From the NCBI GenBank assembly GCA_017561825.1, contig JAFZBK010000068.1, positions 1 through 64,000 of the forward strand: a stretch of DNA of 64,000 nt, given 5' to 3'. Made by a program: the position numbers and the translations under genes. Under the pieces are notes generated by a model. It was not told where the DNA came from. It searched no databases and was given only the letters and a program-made list of their open reading frames with translations. Shown here piece by piece: positions 25,392 to 34,424 of the stretch (within the stretch, counting starts at the first letter, position 1; every line of letters starts with the position of its first letter). The DNA is from Prevotella sp. (GTDB taxonomy: Bacteria > Bacteroidota > Bacteroidia > Bacteroidales > Bacteroidaceae).

Positions 25392-27491
25392 CTAAGAAAT
25401 GGCTGCCCAATTCATATTGGTTTTTCGCAGTGCAGCGAGCCGGTTCCAGAGCATTTCGTATTCCGATTTCTTACAATCTGGATCGTCATCAATAATCCGT
25501 TGAGCCTCATCACGGGCCAGTTGCACAAGCTGACCATCACGTGCAATATCGGCTATCTTCAGATCGAAAGCCATACCACTCTGCTGTGTTCCTTCCAAAT
25601 CACCAGGTCCTCTAAGTTTCAGGTCAGCCTCAGCAATCTGGAATCCGTCATTCGTGTCGCACATGATATCAATACGCGTGGCTGTTTCCTTACTGAGTTG
25701 ATGGGTAGTCACAAGAATGCAGTACGACTGATCCGCACCTCTTCCAACCCTGCCACGCAACTGGTGGAGTTGTGAAAGACCGAAACGCTGTGCATCCAAG
25801 ATGACCATCACGGAGGCATTGGGCACATTTACCCCCACCTCTATGACAGTGGTGGCCACGAGGATCTGTGTCTCCCCACGAACAAAGCGTTGCATCTCCT
25901 CTTCCTTGTCGGCAGGTTTCATCTGACCATGCACCTTACTGAGCTTGAATTCCGGGAACACTTGTAGTAAAGTCTCGAATCCCTCCTCAAGGTTCTTCAG
26001 GTCGATGCGCTCACTCTCTTTAATCAGCGGGAACACGATATAAACCTGTCGTCCTTGCTGGATCTGTTGACGGATGCCGTTATACAGACTGGTTGTCTGG
26101 TTGTCGTATTTATGAAGGGTAACCACAGGCTTCCTGCCAGGAGGCAGTTCATCAATCACACTCACGTCGAGATCGCCATAGATGGTCATGGCCAAGGTGC
26201 GAGGAATGGGTGTGGCAGTCATTACAAGCACATGGGGCGGGTTCAGACTCTTACTCCACAACTTGGCTCGTTGTGCCACGCCAAAGCGATGCTGTTCATC
26301 CACTACCACGAAACCCAAGTGGAGGAACTGTACAGTATCTTCAATCATCGCATGCGTTCCCACAAGAATCTGCACACTGCCGTCAGCAATACCCTGTAGA
26401 ATCTCCAGTCGTTTCTTCCCTTTGACGATACCTGTGAGTAGTTCCACACGAACAGGCATATCACCCAGGAACTCACGGATAGTAGCCAGATGCTGTTCGG
26501 CCAGAATCTCCGTAGGTGCCATGATACAAGCTTGGTAATTATTATCAAGGGCAATGAGCATTGACATCAGTGCCACGAGTGTCTTACCCGACCCCACATC
26601 ACCTTGCAGCAGACGGTTCATCTGTCGTCCGCTTCCCATATCAGTTCGGATCTCGCGAATCACCCTTTTCTGTGCATTGGTCAGTGGGAAGGGCAGGTGG
26701 TGTTTGTAGAATTCGTTGAAGATGTTGCCCACATGTTGGAAGATGTATCCGCGGTATTTCCTTCGATGATCACTGGCATAGCGCACGATATTCAACTGCA
26801 CATAGAATAGTTCCTCGAATTTCAATCGTACACGAGCATGTCTCAGTTCATCAGCTGTCTTCGGATAATGGATATGACGGAAGGCCGTATCCCGTGAAAC
26901 GAGTCGTAAGCGGTTGGCAATGAATGGTGGCAAGGTCTCTGGCAGCGGATCCGTGAGTTTCTCCAGCAGACTCTTCATGATCTTCTCGATGGTTCGTGAC
27001 GTGATTCCCGCCTTCTTCATGCGCTCCGTTGTAGAGTAATAAGGCTGCATGCCCATCTCCGTCAGTTGCACATCATCGACCTTCTCCACCTCTGGATGGG
27101 CAAACTGATACCGACCGTTGTAGATGGTGGGCTTGCCGAACACGATATACTCGGTGTTCACCTTGTAGTTCTTCGCAATCTGCTTCGCCCGCATGAACCA
27201 AACCAGGTCAACAATGCCTGTCCCATCGGTCATGTGTGCCACAATACGTTTCTTTCGCGGTCCCATATCAAACTCCTCGAAGCTCAGAATCTCCCCTTTC
27301 ACCTGCACGAAAGGCATCTCGCTTGTCAGCTCATTGATATGAAAGATCTTACTGCGATCCACATACTTATAAGGATAATACTCCAACAGGTCACCAAACG
27401 TTTTGATGCCCAGTTCCTTGCTCAGGATCTCCTTTCTCTTAGGACCGACTCCTGGCACGTATTGAATATCTTGTTGGAGAATATCGTACAT
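25392..27491 (-). CDS. recG: ATP-dependent DNA helicase RecG
   Basis: The 699-aa protein has the complete RecG layout: an N-terminal wedge/OB domain (residues about 1-200, with YYPYKYVDRSKIFHI), Walker A GDVGSGKT near residue 296, the DExH box VVVDEQHRFG near 395, the helicase motif TATPIPRTLAM and the TRG-type C-terminal QLHQLRGRVGRGADQSYCIL. RecG drives branch migration of stalled replication forks and Holliday junctions. Length is typical. It follows ispD on the same strand with 3 bp between, so both are probably co-transcribed. Confidence 0.96.
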   Translation of the reverse strand: MYDILQQDIQYVPGVGPKRKEILSKELGIKTFGDLLEYYPYKYVDRSKIFHINELTSEMPFVQVKGEILSFEEFDMGPRKKRIVAHMTDGTGIVDLVWFMRAKQIAKNYKVNTEYIVFGKPTIYNGRYQFAHPEVEKVDDVQLTEMGMQPYYSTTERMKKAGITSRTIEKIMKSLLEKLTDPLPETLPPFIANRLRLVSRDTAFRHIHYPKTADELRHARVRLKFEELFYVQLNIVRYASDHRRKYRGYIFQHVGNIFNEFYKHHLPFPLTNAQKRVIREIRTDMGSGRQMNRLLQGDVGSGKTLVALMSMLIALDNNYQACIMAPTEILAEQHLATIREFLGDMPVRVELLTGIVKGKKRLEILQGIADGSVQILVGTHAMIEDTVQFLHLGFVVVDEQHRFGVAQRAKLWSKSLNPPHVLVMTATPIPRTLAMTIYGDLDVSVIDELPPGRKPVVTLHKYDNQTTSLYNGIRQQIQQGRQVYIVFPLIKESERIDLKNLEEGFETLLQVFPEFKLSKVHGQMKPADKEEEMQRFVRGETQILVATTVIEVGVNVPNASVMVILDAQRFGLSQLHQLRGRVGRGADQSYCILVTTHQLSKETATRIDIMCDTNDGFQIAEADLKLRGPGDLEGTQQSGMAFDLKIADIARDGQLVQLARDEAQRIIDDDPDCKKSEYEMLWNRLAALRKTNMNWAAIS

Positions 27492-27494
27492 TCT

Positions 27495-28214
27495 TTATGA
27501 GTGTGAAGAGTGAACAATGGCTTCTGCCACGATGCAGTCAAACGGTGTGGTGATCTTGATGTTCTCGCGGTTCCCTTCTACCAATACCACGGAATGCCCC
27601 ATGCTCTCCACCACTGATGCATCATCAGTGAAGCTATCACGATAATCTTGTGCATATGCTTTCTTGTGCAGCTGGATATCGAACACCTGTGGCGTTTGTA
27701 CCAAACGGTACTCATCCCGTGGAACAGTCCTTGAACATTGAACATTGAACATTGAACATTGAACATTAACGAAGTTAACGTTGCCTTCCAAATGACGGAT
27801 TGTTTCCACCACAGGGATTACAGGTATGGCTGAACCCTCCCTACGGGCTGTTTCGTAACAGTTGCGGATTACCTCCACAGACGGGAACGGTCGTACCCCA
27901 TCATGCACACCTACCAGTCCTTGTGCATCATCAGGAATTAACTGAAGACCGTTTTTAATGGAATGAAAGCGCGTCTCACCACCATTGGCAATCAGATAGT
28001 CCTCCTGGAAATGATACTCTTCGCACAAGGTCTGCCAATATGCCTGTTGCTGTTTAGGGAGCACAAGGATAATCTTCAGTTCCTTGCTGTATTCGCGGAA
28101 ACGCTTCAGGGTGTGCATCAGTACGGGCATACCACCAATGGGCAGGAACTGTTTGGGGATATCACTCCCCATTCGCAGTCCTTTCCCTCCAGCCAGAATG
28201 ATGATATAATCCAT
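27495..28214 (-). CDS. ispD: 2-C-methyl-D-erythritol 4-phosphate cytidylyltransferase with repeat insertion
   Basis: IspD joins CTP and MEP to form CDP-ME in isoprenoid synthesis. The protein (239 aa from ATG 28214; the TTG at 28220 is less likely) keeps [20 protein letters not shown] for CTP binding, VHDGVRPF and [17 protein letters not shown]. Between HLEGN and SRTVPR lies an unusual [16 protein letters not shown] segment, encoded by five copies of a heptamer repeat at 27732-27766. It lengthens a loop next to the strand that leads to the catalytic Arg. The frame is kept, so the gene is probably still expressed. It lies 3 bp upstream of recG and 15 bp downstream of the DJ-1-like gene. Confidence 0.93.
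   Translation of the reverse strand: MDYIIILAGGKGLRMGSDIPKQFLPIGGMPVLMHTLKRFREYSKELKIILVLPKQQQAYWQTLCEEYHFQEDYLIANGGETRFHSIKNGLQLIPDDAQGLVGVHDGVRPFPSVEVIRNCYETARREGSAIPVIPVVETIRHLEGNVNFVNVQCSMFNVQCSRTVPRDEYRLVQTPQVFDIQLHKKAYAQDYRDSFTDDASVVESMGHSVVLVEGNRENIKITTPFDCIVAEAIVHSSHS
27731..27769. repeat. TGAACAT heptamer repeat inside ispD
   Basis: Five perfect TGAACAT units lie at 27732-27766. They belong to the same sort of simple repeat as those in intergenic sites of this window, but this copy is inside a gene and is read in frame. Confidence 0.95.
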
Positions 28215-28229
28215 GGGCAATGGGGTTAC

Positions 28230-28802
28230 TTATAACATTCGTGCCTCCATCAGGTGCAGGTAGCGCATACCCTCAGCCACCTCAGTAGCCTTCTCTTCGC
28301 TTACCAGCAAAGCAAGCAGGGAGTAGGCATACGGGAAGGCAGCAGCAGGACCTTCACCTGTGATGATATTCCCGTCGATAGTCCAGAGGTCACCTGTATA
28401 GGTGGCACCCTCCAAGGTCTCTTCGAAGCCGGGATAGCAGGTGGCACGCTTACCGCGAAGGATTCCCAGTTCACCCAGTACCAAAGGCGCGGCACAGATG
28501 GCCGATACCATCTTTCCTGCCTCAGCCTGAGCAACCAGTGCCTTCTTCAGTCCTTCGTGCTCATTCAGGTTGGTAGCCCCAGGCATACCACCAGGGAGCA
28601 TCAGCAGGTCAGCATCACTCAGGTCGGCCTCCTCAAAGATCAGGTCGGTCACCATCTGCACACCGTGAGCCGACTCTACAATATTGCTGTCAGTAATGCT
28701 CACAGTCTGTATATCCACTCCACCACGACGAAGCACGTCAACGGGTATCAGGGCCTCGATATCCTCGAAGCCATCAGCCATGAATTGATAAACTTTTGCC
28801 AT
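28230..28802 (-). CDS. DJ-1/PfpI family protein (YajL-like)
   Basis: This 190-aa cytoplasmic protein has the DJ-1/ThiJ layout: start AKVYQFMADGFEDIEALIPV with the conserved acid near residues 13-16, then LMLPGGMPGATNL, and the nucleophile-elbow Cys103 in VSAICAAPLVLG. The C-terminal GEGPAAAFPYAYSLL is shared with YajL/DJ-1. Family members act as glyoxalase or deglycase-like enzymes or redox-sensing chaperones; which one cannot be told. It lies 15 bp upstream of ispD. Its promoter box is TATCTTTGC (minus strand, 28825-28833). Confidence 0.9.
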   Translation of the reverse strand: MAKVYQFMADGFEDIEALIPVDVLRRGGVDIQTVSITDSNIVESAHGVQMVTDLIFEEADLSDADLLMLPGGMPGATNLNEHEGLKKALVAQAEAGKMVSAICAAPLVLGELGILRGKRATCYPGFEETLEGATYTGDLWTIDGNIITGEGPAAAFPYAYSLLALLVSEEKATEVAEGMRYLHLMEARML

Positions 28803-28824
28803 AATAAGAATTGTTTGGGTTTGT

Positions 28825-28905
28825 GCAAAGATACGATTTAGTAAGCGAAAAACAAAGAAAAACGTTATTTTTCTTTGATTTGTGCTCGTTTATCCGTATC
28901 TTTGC
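28825..28905. promoter_or_regulatory. Divergent promoters of DJ-1-like gene and nadK
   Basis: TATCTTTGC on the minus strand (28825-28833) drives the DJ-1-like gene, and TATCTTTGC on the plus strand (28897-28905) drives nadK. Between them lies an inverted repeat AAAGAAAAA-CGTTA-TTTTTCTTT at about 28854-28876. Its position midway suggests a shared DNA-bending or regulator site. Confidence 0.65.
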
Positions 28906-28928
28906 GAAGATTATCAATGCATTCACGG

Positions 28929-29822
28929 ATGGGAAAAGAAGAAAAGGACAAGCTGAGATTCGCCATCTTTGGCAATGTGTATCAGGCTAAGAAATCGGCC
29001 AGCATCCAGAAAATACTCTCGTATCTCTCCGAGCGGGAGGCAGATGTGTATATGGAGCGGGAGTTCTACGACTTCGTCACGAAAGGACAGCATCTGGATG
29101 TTCAGGTGACGAGGGTGTTCGAAGGGAATGACTTCGATGCCGACTTCGTCATTTCCATGGGTGGTGACGGTACGTTGCTGAAGTCGGCTCATTTCGTAGG
29201 GAACAAGAGTATTCCCATCATGGGTGTGAACATGGGGCGCTTGGGATTCCTTGCTGATGTGAGTCCGCAGGATATAGAAAGTGCCATTGATGCGCTCTAC
29301 CGTGGGGAGTATGATCTGGAGGACCATGCCGTGATTCAGGTGGAGCTGGAAGGACAGGAACTTCAGACCTGTCCGCGAGCACTGAACGATATTGCTGTGC
29401 TGAAGCGCGACAACGCCTCGATGATTTCTATCCGTACCTCAATAAACGGTGACTATCTGGTAACTTACCAAGCTGACGGTCTGATTGTGAGTACACCCAC
29501 GGGTAGTACTGCCTACTCGCTTTCGAACGGCGGACCGATTATCGTGCCGCAGGCAGGAATCCTTTGTCTGACACCTGTCGCCCCGCATAGTCTGAATATC
29601 CGTCCTATCGTAGTCAAGGATGATAGTGAGATCACCATCACCGTGGAGAGTCGTTCCCATAACTTCCTGATTGCCATCGACGGTCGTTCGGAGCGTTGTG
29701 AGGAAGGTACACGACTCACCATCCGTAAGGCACCGTATGGTATTCATATCGTGAAGCGGCGCGGACAGAAGTATTTCTCCACGCTACGTGAGAAGATGAT
29801 GTGGGGGTTGGATCAAAGATAG
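28929..29822 (+). CDS. nadK: NAD kinase
   Basis: The enzyme phosphorylates NAD to NADP with ATP or polyphosphate in the cytoplasm. The 297-aa protein has GGDGTLL near residue 78 (catalytic Asp), then MGVNMGRLGFLAD, LNDIAVLKRD, and ADGLIVSTPTGSTAYSLSNG with the NAD-binding region. I chose ATG 28929 (MGKEEKDKLRF); an ATG at 28917 is possible, while a frame open from 28875 starts before the promoter box at 28897-28905. It is single and monocistronic in appearance, with a repeat of GC-rich palindromic type directly behind the stop. Confidence 0.95.
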   Translation: MGKEEKDKLRFAIFGNVYQAKKSASIQKILSYLSEREADVYMEREFYDFVTKGQHLDVQVTRVFEGNDFDADFVISMGGDGTLLKSAHFVGNKSIPIMGVNMGRLGFLADVSPQDIESAIDALYRGEYDLEDHAVIQVELEGQELQTCPRALNDIAVLKRDNASMISIRTSINGDYLVTYQADGLIVSTPTGSTAYSLSNGGPIIVPQAGILCLTPVAPHSLNIRPIVVKDDSEITITVESRSHNFLIAIDGRSERCEEGTRLTIRKAPYGIHIVKRRGQKYFSTLREKMMWGLDQR

Positions 29823-29824
29823 AT

Positions 29825-29868
29825 GGAGCCTCTCCCCAGCCCTCCCCAAGAGGGAGGGGGCTCCATAA
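29825..29868. repeat. GC-rich palindromic intergenic repeat
   Basis: GAGCCTCTCCCCAGCCCTCC is followed by CCAAGAGGGAGGGGGCTCC, so the ends pair (GGAGCC/GGCTCC) and the middle holds CCCTCC/GGAGGG. Related sequences occur at 41221-41250, 41570-41612 and 58788-58822. It may act as a terminator behind nadK. Confidence 0.7.
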
Positions 29869-29874
29869 AGTTCA

Positions 29875-31641
29875 ATGTTCAACTTTTGGAGCAGCGAGTG
29901 CCAAAATGCTCGCATGATTGGCCGAGTCGCGACAAAAGTCAACGTAGTTAATTTTCAATTTTCAATTTTGAATATTCGGGAGTATTTTAGCCGTAAGGAA
30001 AGCAAGTACAGCGCCAAGGTCATTATGAAATGGCTGTGGCGTGCTTGGCGAGGCAATCAGTTGCAGGCTGTGCTGAATGCCTCGTTAGGATTGCTGAGCG
30101 TGGTGGTGAGTCTGGCTCAGGTGTGGGCTATACAACACGCCATTGATGTGGCGTCTCATACGGTTGAAGGCTCTCTCTACTGGGCTGTTGCCTATATGGG
30201 AATGCTGATTCTGGCTAATTTCGCTATCAGCATCAGTAGCATCTGGGTACGGAACATCTTGGGTATTCGTGCGCAGAACCGTATGCAGCAACGGATGCTC
30301 GACAGAATCCTCCGTTCTGAATGGCATGGAAAAGAAAGACTGCACAGCGGTGATGTGATCAACCGTCTGGAAGGAGATGTGGGTAATGTGGTGAGTTTCC
30401 TTACAGAGACCTTACCTGGAGCACTCTCCACATTGGCCATGTTCCTGGGTGCGTTCTTCTATCTGTTCTCCATGGACAAGTGGCTGGCTATCATCATCAT
30501 TGCCATGCTTCCGCTGTTCATTGCCGTAAGTAAGGTTTATGTGCAGCAGATGCGGCACTTTACCCGTCAGGTGCGCGATAGTGATTCGAAGGTACAGAGC
30601 GTGTTGCAGGAAACGGTTCAGAACAGAATGCTCATCAAGACACTGGAGAGTGACACGATGATGGTTGACCGCCTGGAGAACACGCAGAGCGAACTGCGTC
30701 AGAACGTGGTGAAACGCACGATGTTCTCCGTGTTCAGTAACCTTATCCTGAACTTCGGCTTCGCCTTAGGCTATCTGGTGGCTTTCCTGTGGTCAGCCCT
30801 CCGTATGTCGGCTGGCACGTTGACCTTCGGTGGAATGACTGCCTTCCTGCAGTTGGTGAACAGGATTCAGGGTCCGGCACGTGGACTGACCAAGCTGGTG
30901 CCTGCCTTTGTGAGTGTGTTTACGGCGGCTGAACGACTCATGGAACTGGAGGAGGATCCCATGGAGGAGCAAGGGGAGCCCATCGAACTGGAAGGACCAT
31001 GTGGCGTTCGCTTGGATCATATCTCTTATGAGTATGAGGCTGCTGATGGAAAGGTGATAGACGACCTGTCGTTCGATTTCTATCCAGGTAGTTGCACAGC
31101 CATCTTAGGTGAGACGGGAGCAGGTAAGACCACCCTTGTGCGAATGCTCCTGGCCTTGTTGCGCCCGCAAAGCGGACAGGTTTCCATCTATGATCAGAAG
31201 GTGGAGAAGAGTATCTCTCCCCGCATGCGCTGTAACTTCGTCTATGTACCACAGGGAAACACCTTGATGAGTGGTACGATCCGTGAGAACCTTCGATTAG
31301 GGAAACTGAATGCTACGGATGAAGAGATGAAGGAGGTGCTGATGCAGGCTTGTGCCGGCTTTGTCTTTGATTTGCCCAAAGGACTGGATACCTCATGTGC
31401 TGAGTCGGGTGGTGGACTGAGTGAGGGTCAGGCACAACGTATCGCTATTGCCCGTGCCTTGTTGCGCAACCGTTGTATCATGCTGTTTGATGAGGCTACC
31501 AGTGCGCTTGATCCAGACACAGAGCGTCAGCTTCTGCAGAATATCCTACAGAAGTGCGACAAGACCATCATCTTCATCACCCACCGTCCTGCGGTAGTTG
31601 ATTACTGTGATCAGACCTTGAAGATTGAGAAATTGGCTTAA
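29875..31641 (+). CDS. ABC transporter half-exporter (membrane and ATPase fused)
   Basis: This up to 588-aa protein is a type IV ABC exporter. The membrane domain (residues about 70-340 of the longest frame) has six helices. The ATPase shows Walker A GETGAGKTT, the signature LSEGQAQR, Walker B CIMLFDEATSALD and an ITHRP switch. It works as a dimer; the cargo (lipid, drug or peptide) is unknown. The true start is uncertain: the first 35 codons arise from an intergenic-type repeat (CAATTTTCAATTTTGAATA), TTG 29968 is a candidate near the expected REYFSRKESK start, and ATG 30025 is the next ATG. Its stop overlaps the stop of the convergent M28 gene by 3 bp. Confidence 0.88.
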   Translation: MFNFWSSECQNARMIGRVATKVNVVNFQFSILNIREYFSRKESKYSAKVIMKWLWRAWRGNQLQAVLNASLGLLSVVVSLAQVWAIQHAIDVASHTVEGSLYWAVAYMGMLILANFAISISSIWVRNILGIRAQNRMQQRMLDRILRSEWHGKERLHSGDVINRLEGDVGNVVSFLTETLPGALSTLAMFLGAFFYLFSMDKWLAIIIIAMLPLFIAVSKVYVQQMRHFTRQVRDSDSKVQSVLQETVQNRMLIKTLESDTMMVDRLENTQSELRQNVVKRTMFSVFSNLILNFGFALGYLVAFLWSALRMSAGTLTFGGMTAFLQLVNRIQGPARGLTKLVPAFVSVFTAAERLMELEEDPMEEQGEPIELEGPCGVRLDHISYEYEAADGKVIDDLSFDFYPGSCTAILGETGAGKTTLVRMLLALLRPQSGQVSIYDQKVEKSISPRMRCNFVYVPQGNTLMSGTIRENLRLGKLNATDEEMKEVLMQACAGFVFDLPKGLDTSCAESGGGLSEGQAQRIAIARALLRNRCIMLFDEATSALDPDTERQLLQNILQKCDKTIIFITHRPAVVDYCDQTLKIEKLA

Positions 31642-32651
31642 TCTGTTTTCCCTTCCGAATACAGCACTTGCACCAATGTTTGTCCTACGGCTTGGAGCGT
31701 ATTCTTGTCGATATGCTGCATATCGTCGTTGATGGTATGCCATGTAGGACCGAACCCGCTCTGCTGACAATCGGGATAGAAAGGAATAATATCAATGGTG
31801 GGAATACGTGCCTGCGTATTGATGGGCGTATGATCGTCAGTGATATACTCCCCGCTGCTGTCAGGGAAATAACTACCAAAGCCAACCACCTTGGCTGCTG
31901 CCCATACCTTATTTATTATCGGCTGCGCATATTGCTTAGAGAAACGCTCTTGATAGAACTGTGCACCCTGTCCGCCTACCATGTCCAAGAGAATTCCATA
32001 GCGAGGAGCATAGTTCATGACATGCGGATTACTTGCCCAATAGGCTGCTCCTAATGCCCACACATCCCCTGTGTTCTCGTAAGTATTGTTATCCCATTGC
32101 GGCGTACCCCAGTCTTCTGCATCAAAGCAGATGAAGTCAACCCCCACCTTCACTGAATCGGCAGCCTGTATCAGTCGGGCCAGTTCCAACATCACGGCAA
32201 CGCCGCTGGCCCCGTCATTGGCTGCTAAGACAGGTGTCCGCCAGTTCTTTTCATCAGGGTCATTGTCAGCCCATGGACGACTGTCCCAATGGGCACAAAG
32301 CATCACCCTCGTGGTATTGTCGGGCTGTGTGGAGGCAATGATATTCGTGCTGTTGAGCGCGGTTCCTTCATAACCTTTGAGTACTACTTTCTGGGTGGTT
32401 GTTTGACAACCGAACGACTGGAACTTCTTGATAATCCATTCCTCGCATTTGTCATGTGCCGTACTGTTCATGGTTCTCGGACCGAAGTCACATTGTGCCT
32501 GACAATATGAATAGGCACTGTCGGCATTGAATGTGGGTCCTGTGGGTACACTGATTACCAGTGCATCCTGATTGGATTTGCTGCTTTTGCAAGCGATGAG
32601 CAAGAGTAGGAATAAAGGAAGAATTCTTTTCAGGTTCTTGATGGTCATCAT
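31638..32651 (-). CDS. M28 zinc hydrolase lipoprotein, probable glutaminyl cyclase
   Basis: The 337-aa protein starts with a lipoprotein signal (ILPLFLLLLIAC, Cys near residue 21). The M28 zinc site is visible as LCAHWDSRPWAD, ANDGASGVAV, FDAEDWG, DDHTPINT and TWHTIND. The HWDSRPWAD and CFDAEDWGTPQW segments and the length match the human-type glutaminyl-peptide cyclases described in Porphyromonas and Prevotella more than generic aminopeptidases. Such enzymes convert N-terminal Gln to pyroglutamate in the periplasm. Thirteen proteins here are predicted to have Gln after signal cleavage. It lies 22 bp downstream of the C26-M19 gene and is likely in the lrp operon. Confidence 0.8.
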   Translation of the reverse strand: MMTIKNLKRILPLFLLLLIACKSSKSNQDALVISVPTGPTFNADSAYSYCQAQCDFGPRTMNSTAHDKCEEWIIKKFQSFGCQTTTQKVVLKGYEGTALNSTNIIASTQPDNTTRVMLCAHWDSRPWADNDPDEKNWRTPVLAANDGASGVAVMLELARLIQAADSVKVGVDFICFDAEDWGTPQWDNNTYENTGDVWALGAAYWASNPHVMNYAPRYGILLDMVGGQGAQFYQERFSKQYAQPIINKVWAAAKVVGFGSYFPDSSGEYITDDHTPINTQARIPTIDIIPFYPDCQQSGFGPTWHTINDDMQHIDKNTLQAVGQTLVQVLYSEGKTD

Positions 32652-32673
32652 CGTATTCGTTGTTTATGGTTTA

Positions 32674-34419
32674 TTAATCACCGTGCTGCACCTGTGCCAT
32701 CACGCGCAGCCAGTTACCGCCCCAGATCTTCTCGATGTCGCGCTCACTGTATTTGCGCTTCAGCAGGTGAAGGGTGAAATTAATGGCCTCACTGCTGTTG
32801 GCCATACCTACCACACCGCCGTCGCCATCGAAATCCGTACCTAACCCCACATGGTCGATACCCATCACAGCAATGGCATGCTCAAGGTGAGCGATGGCAT
32901 CAAGGATGGTTGCCTCTCCCTCTTTTCGCAGGAAACCGTGATAGAGGGTTGTATGAGCCACACCGCCCTTTGCTGCAAGTGCCCGCATCTGCTCATCGGT
33001 CAGGTTACGCGGATGGTCACAGAGGGCACGACTGCTGCTATGACTGCATACGATGGGGGTACGACTGATCTCCAGGGCATCATAGAAACTCTTCTCATTG
33101 GCATGACTCAGATCCACCATCATTCCGTGGTCGTTCATGGCCTGAATCACTTTCTCGCCGAAGGCGCTCACCCCATTGTGGGTGTTGCAGCCCTTGGCAG
33201 AGTCGCAGATGTCGTTATCCCCATTATGACAAAGGGTGATATAGACCACGCCACGCTGAGCGAAATGCTTCACGTTGGCCACATCGTGGTTCAACGCCAG
33301 ACCGTTCTCAATGCCGAACATGATGCTCTTACGACCCTTCCGCTTGTCTTCATACAGGTCGCTGGGTGTACGGGCAATGCTGATGTAACGACTGTTGTTC
33401 CGCACAATCTCCTCGATCTTGTCGAAGATCAGGTCGGCATAGGCCATCGGACTGTTCACATCAAACGCTACCTTTTGCGAGAACTGCTCACCGATCTTGG
33501 GTTGCGGCAGGTAGGCAGCCATGATGACAGCATCCTGTCGTCCTTCGGTCATCTTATGCAGATCCACGAGAATTCTTGGGTCGCGTTGCTCAAAGTGAAT
33601 ACCCTGAGGGAAGAACATCGGCGTATCACAGTGGGTGTCGAGGGTGAGGATGCGGTGGTGCAGTCGTTTGGCCACTTGGAAGTTCGTAGCTTGCTTGACC
33701 AGCCAACTGAACAAGGGCAGTCCACTTTCCAGCCATTCAGGATGCCACTGTACACCCAGGATGGGCTTGAACTCACTGCTCTCAATGGCCTCAATGGTGC
33801 CATCAGGAGCTGTGGCCACCACATGGAAGCGCGCACCCGGGTCGGATACCGCCTGGTGGTGGAACGAGTTGACAAAGATATTCTGCGTCTTGTACAGATC
33901 ATACAAGACACTGTCCTTATGAATGGTCACACTATGGGTGAGTTCGTCGCGGTTTGCATCCTGCGAGTGCTTGATGGTGGTGGCTGTGATATCCTGTGCC
34001 ACATGACCGTCGAGGGCCATCACGATGGTTTGGATTCCTCGGCAAATACCCAAGATAGGTATCTGACGGTTATAGGCCAGACGGGTGATGAGCATCTCGG
34101 GAAGGTCGCGTTCGGCATTGATGCCGTGGAGCTTGGGCGACGGTTCCTCACCGCACCATAAAGGATTATAATCTGCGCCGCCGCTAAGTAACAGACCGTC
34201 GAGTTGGTCAACAGTATTGACCAATACGTTTTTATCTGCCACAGGTGGAATGATGACAGGCGTTCCACCTGACTTGATCACCTGCTTATAGTATCTGTCA
34301 CGCAGAGAGGCATCACCATCCGTAAAGTTACTGGTAATGCCGATAAGAGGTCGATGGTCGCCCTCAGGGAATGTCGCATAGATCTTACTAAGGTGCGACT
34401 GCAGATTAAAGTTCTCCAT
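32674..34419 (-). CDS. Fused C26 gamma-glutamyl hydrolase and M19 dipeptidase
   Basis: This 581-aa protein joins two enzymes. Residues about 22-245 are a class I glutamine amidotransferase-like C26 domain (PuuD-like) with nucleophile Cys126 in GICRG and the His226/Glu228 pair in QWHPEW. Residues about 255-575 are an M19 membrane-dipeptidase-like domain with zinc ligands starting at DTHCDTP (His263, Asp265), VCSHSSSR and GLGTDFDGDGG. One half may split gamma-glutamyl bonds and the other the dipeptide, so together they would degrade glutathione-like or cell-wall peptides. No signal peptide is present, so the protein is cytoplasmic. The lrp-like gene precedes it by 5 bp. Confidence 0.92.
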   Translation of the reverse strand: MENFNLQSHLSKIYATFPEGDHRPLIGITSNFTDGDASLRDRYYKQVIKSGGTPVIIPPVADKNVLVNTVDQLDGLLLSGGADYNPLWCGEEPSPKLHGINAERDLPEMLITRLAYNRQIPILGICRGIQTIVMALDGHVAQDITATTIKHSQDANRDELTHSVTIHKDSVLYDLYKTQNIFVNSFHHQAVSDPGARFHVVATAPDGTIEAIESSEFKPILGVQWHPEWLESGLPLFSWLVKQATNFQVAKRLHHRILTLDTHCDTPMFFPQGIHFEQRDPRILVDLHKMTEGRQDAVIMAAYLPQPKIGEQFSQKVAFDVNSPMAYADLIFDKIEEIVRNNSRYISIARTPSDLYEDKRKGRKSIMFGIENGLALNHDVANVKHFAQRGVVYITLCHNGDNDICDSAKGCNTHNGVSAFGEKVIQAMNDHGMMVDLSHANEKSFYDALEISRTPIVCSHSSSRALCDHPRNLTDEQMRALAAKGGVAHTTLYHGFLRKEGEATILDAIAHLEHAIAVMGIDHVGLGTDFDGDGGVVGMANSSEAINFTLHLLKRKYSERDIEKIWGGNWLRVMAQVQHGD

Positions 34420-34424
34420 CTTGA

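Noticed and set aside
29875-29970. Separate small gene before the ABC exporter
   Set aside because: The text consists of intergenic repeat motifs and is in frame with the exporter, so it is either a leader extension or non-coding.
32851-34161. 436-aa frame on the plus strand opposite the C26-M19 gene
   Set aside because: It mirrors a gene with two complete catalytic sites; His/Leu/Val-rich composition is typical of an antisense shadow.
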